This document shows, one piece after another, positions 8,410 through 9,524 of a stretch of DNA of 9,524 nt (positions are counted from its first letter, which is position 1; each line of letters starts with the position of its first letter). The notes under the pieces were generated by a model. The model did not search any database, had not been told where the DNA came from, and worked only from the letters and a program-made list of their open reading frames with translations. This stretch comes from JBLHGU01 sp047615875 (GTDB lineage Bacteria; Pseudomonadota; Gammaproteobacteria; Arenicellales; CAJQKF01), in NCBI GenBank assembly GCA_047615875.1, contig JBLHGU010000198.1, positions 1 through 9,524 on the forward strand. The letters are read 5' to 3'. The position numbers were made by a program, and so were the translations under genes.

Positions 8410-8415
8410 TACCGA
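8396..8415 (-). repeat. hairpin straddling the annotated mfd start codon
   Basis: TCGGTAAT (8396-8403) and ATTACCGA (8408-8415) are perfect 8-bp inverted arms around a 4-base loop. In mfd mRNA the hairpin has loop GGCA and includes the AUG at 8409-8407: its A and U are paired and its G is in the loop. This could mask the start codon, act as a protein-binding operator just downstream of the -10 box, or lie in a leader if translation really begins at the TTG at 8355. The symmetry is seen directly; the function is inferred. Confidence 0.45.
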
Positions 8416-8432
8416 CCCGTAGCGGGGCGGCG

Positions 8433-8438
8433 ATTATA
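8433..8438 (-). promoter_or_regulatory. mfd: -10 box of a probable mfd promoter
   Basis: On the minus strand TATAAT, the exact sigma-70 -10 consensus, lies 24 bases before the annotated mfd ATG. This would give a leader of about 17 bases to that ATG, or about 70 to the alternative TTG. No good -35 hexamer lies 16-18 bases upstream, where the sequence is an A/T-rich tract, so the promoter is either weak or helped by the upstream A/T tract. Confidence 0.4.
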
Positions 8439-8454
8439 CCTTTTTGGTCCTTAA

Positions 8455-8466
8455 AAATTATAATTT
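8455..8466. repeat. 12-bp AT palindrome upstream of ispDF
   Basis: AAATTATAATTT is a perfect palindrome in the 61-base spacer between mfd and ispDF. It contains TATAAT on both strands (+ at 8459-8464, - at 8462-8457). The plus-strand copy ends only six bases before the ispDF ATG, so it would give an almost leaderless transcript. The minus-strand copy lies in the region where an mfd -35 box should be. It may be an easily melted AT element or a regulator site, and no family can be assigned. Confidence 0.35.
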
Positions 8467-8470
8467 GCAT

Positions 8471-9524
8471 ATGATTGGACAAAACAAACTCTGGGGACTC
8501 ATTCCGGCCGGCGGCGTTGGGCGCCGCATGGATAGTGATATCCCCAAGCAATATTTAACTTTGGCAGGAAAGTCAATTCTGCAACACAGCATGGAGCGAC
8601 TCCTTTCATTGCCAGATCTGGATGGTCTTTTGGTTGGCATTTCGCCTACTGATGAGCATTGGTCTGACATGAGTTATTGTAATGACAGACTACTAGGTGA
8701 TTACCTGGCGGGTGAGCAACGAGCGAATACTGTGCTTAATGGCTTGCAGAAACTTCTTGAAATTGGATCAAACGATGACTGGGTATTGGTTCATGACGCC
8801 GTGCGGCCATTGCTTGATCCAGATGATCTCGTTTGCCTGGTGAAAATAGCCACCGAAGGCAAACAGGGTGGACTCCTGTCGATACCTATGGCTGACACGG
8901 TTAAGCTGGCAGATGAAAATCTGAATGTTGTACAGACCCAGGATCGGCGTCGCCTCTGGCGCGCGGCAACTCCGCAATTATTTCCCCTGGGGTTACTAGA
9001 GCGATGTCTACGTCAAGCTCTGGAGCAAGGGGTTGATATTACAGATGAGGCCAGCGCTTTAGAGTGGGCTGATTACCAACCGAGACTGGTGCCGTGCCGA
9101 AGTTCTAATATTAAAATAACCACGTCGGAAGATCTAGATCAAGCAACCAGGTTGCTTGAGGATAAAACAATGATACGAATAGGTCATGGCTTTGACGCCC
9201 ATCGGTTAATTGAAGGCAGAGCGTTGATGCTGGGAGGAATCGAAGTTCCTTACCATCAGGGGCTCGACGGCCACTCAGACGCCGATGTGCTGTTACATGC
9301 TATATGTGATGCGATTATTGGTGCAGCCGGTATGGGGGATATTGGCGGTTTATTTCCAGATAGTGACAAGCAGTACCGTAATATTAGTAGCGTGATTTTA
9401 TTAAGCCGGGTGATGGATTCAGTTCATGCAAAGGGATATGGCTTGGGTAATCTTGATGCAACGGTCATTGCTCAGGCACCAAAGCTTGCAAAGTATTTAC
9501 CGCAGATGCGTCAGATCATAGCAA
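8471..9524 (+). CDS. ispDF: fused IspD-IspF (MEP cytidylyltransferase / MEcPP synthase), 3' end beyond window
   Basis: One open frame of 351 codons without a stop in the window. Residues 1 to about 230 are IspD, which joins CTP and methylerythritol 4-phosphate to give CDP-methylerythritol: PAGGVGRRM (R19), PKQYL (K26), VHDAVRP (D109), a TPQLF block, ITDEASALE and NIKITTSEDL. Residues 234 onward are IspF, which cyclises the phosphorylated product to methylerythritol 2,4-cyclodiphosphate: IGHGFDAH with metal ligands D242 and H244, GLDGHSDADVLLH with ligand H276, GDIGGLFPDSD, and AQAPKLAKYLPQM. About 40 residues of IspF are cut off. Joined IspDF enzymes are known in alpha- and epsilonproteobacteria, while gammaproteobacteria usually have two genes. 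There is almost no linker, and the IspF start keeps its own ATG (9170) and Shine-Dalgarno sequence, so separate IspF may also be made. The ATG at 8471 fits the IspD N terminus but lacks a clear ribosome site. IspE, the intermediate enzyme, is not in the window. Confidence 0.92.
   Translation, partial: MIGQNKLWGLIPAGGVGRRMDSDIPKQYLTLAGKSILQHSMERLLSLPDLDGLLVGISPTDEHWSDMSYCNDRLLGDYLAGEQRANTVLNGLQKLLEIGSNDDWVLVHDAVRPLLDPDDLVCLVKIATEGKQGGLLSIPMADTVKLADENLNVVQTQDRRRLWRAATPQLFPLGLLERCLRQALEQGVDITDEASALEWADYQPRLVPCRSSNIKITTSEDLDQATRLLEDKTMIRIGHGFDAHRLIEGRALMLGGIEVPYHQGLDGHSDADVLLHAICDAIIGAAGMGDIGGLFPDSDKQYRNISSVILLSRVMDSVHAKGYGLGNLDATVIAQAPKLAKYLPQMRQIIA
9158..9172 (+). promoter_or_regulatory. ispF: internal ribosome site and ATG for separate IspF
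   Basis: GAGGAT at 9158-9163 is followed, seven bases after GAGGA, by ATG at 9170-9172, which opens the canonical IspF N terminus MIRIGHGFD. It is the best Shine-Dalgarno/start pair on the plus strand of this window, although it lies inside an open frame. It is either the relic of a separate ispF or an active second start giving free IspF. Confidence 0.6.

Noticed and set aside
8348..8977. Minus-strand open frames of about 67-70 codons opposite ispDF and the mfd start
   Set aside because: They oppose a strongly conserved IspD sequence, show no recognisable domain and have no supporting ribosome sites; they are shadows of the coding strand.

Overview
The window reads as chromosomal DNA of a gammaproteobacterium of moderate GC content. 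It contains a CsiV-family periplasmic protein next to mfd, an S-methyl-5'-thioinosine phosphorylase of the Pseudomonas PA3004 type, a WbpM-type sugar dehydratase and a full-length Mfd that aligns with E. coli Mfd at a constant offset of about 28 residues. I cannot name a genus. There are no mobile elements, RNA genes or CRISPR arrays, and no gene-free stretch longer than 90 bases.

Positions 1-4094 (+ strand) carry the end of a cluster for surface-polysaccharide precursors: a membrane-bound WbpM/CapD-type UDP-N-acetylhexosamine 4,6-dehydratase, then bifunctional mannose-1-phosphate guanylyltransferase/mannose-6-phosphate isomerase (manC), then, unexpectedly, the purine-salvage enzyme S-methyl-5'-thioinosine phosphorylase. 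Each junction is a 4-base stop/start overlap, with GTG, TTG and ATG starts, so the three genes are probably co-transcribed and translationally coupled.

Positions 4126-8409 (- strand) hold mfd, the transcription-repair coupling factor, followed after 90 bases by csiV, a small exported protein. This pair converges on the polysaccharide cluster with only 31 bases between them.

Positions 8410-8470 form a 61-base divergent spacer between mfd and the isoprenoid gene. It holds a consensus -10 box facing mfd and an AT palindrome. An 8-bp hairpin straddles the annotated mfd start codon.

Positions 8471-9524 (+ strand) are one open reading frame that joins IspD and IspF of the MEP isoprenoid pathway and runs off the window end. 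The joint lies exactly at the normal IspF start, which still has its own ATG and a strong Shine-Dalgarno sequence. Removing one A from a run of four A's just before it would turn the fusion into two separate genes overlapping by ATGA. This junction is the most interesting point in the window: a genuine recent IspDF fusion, a dual-product gene, or a single-base sequence error. Otherwise the window holds known families, and I do not see an undescribed multi-gene system.
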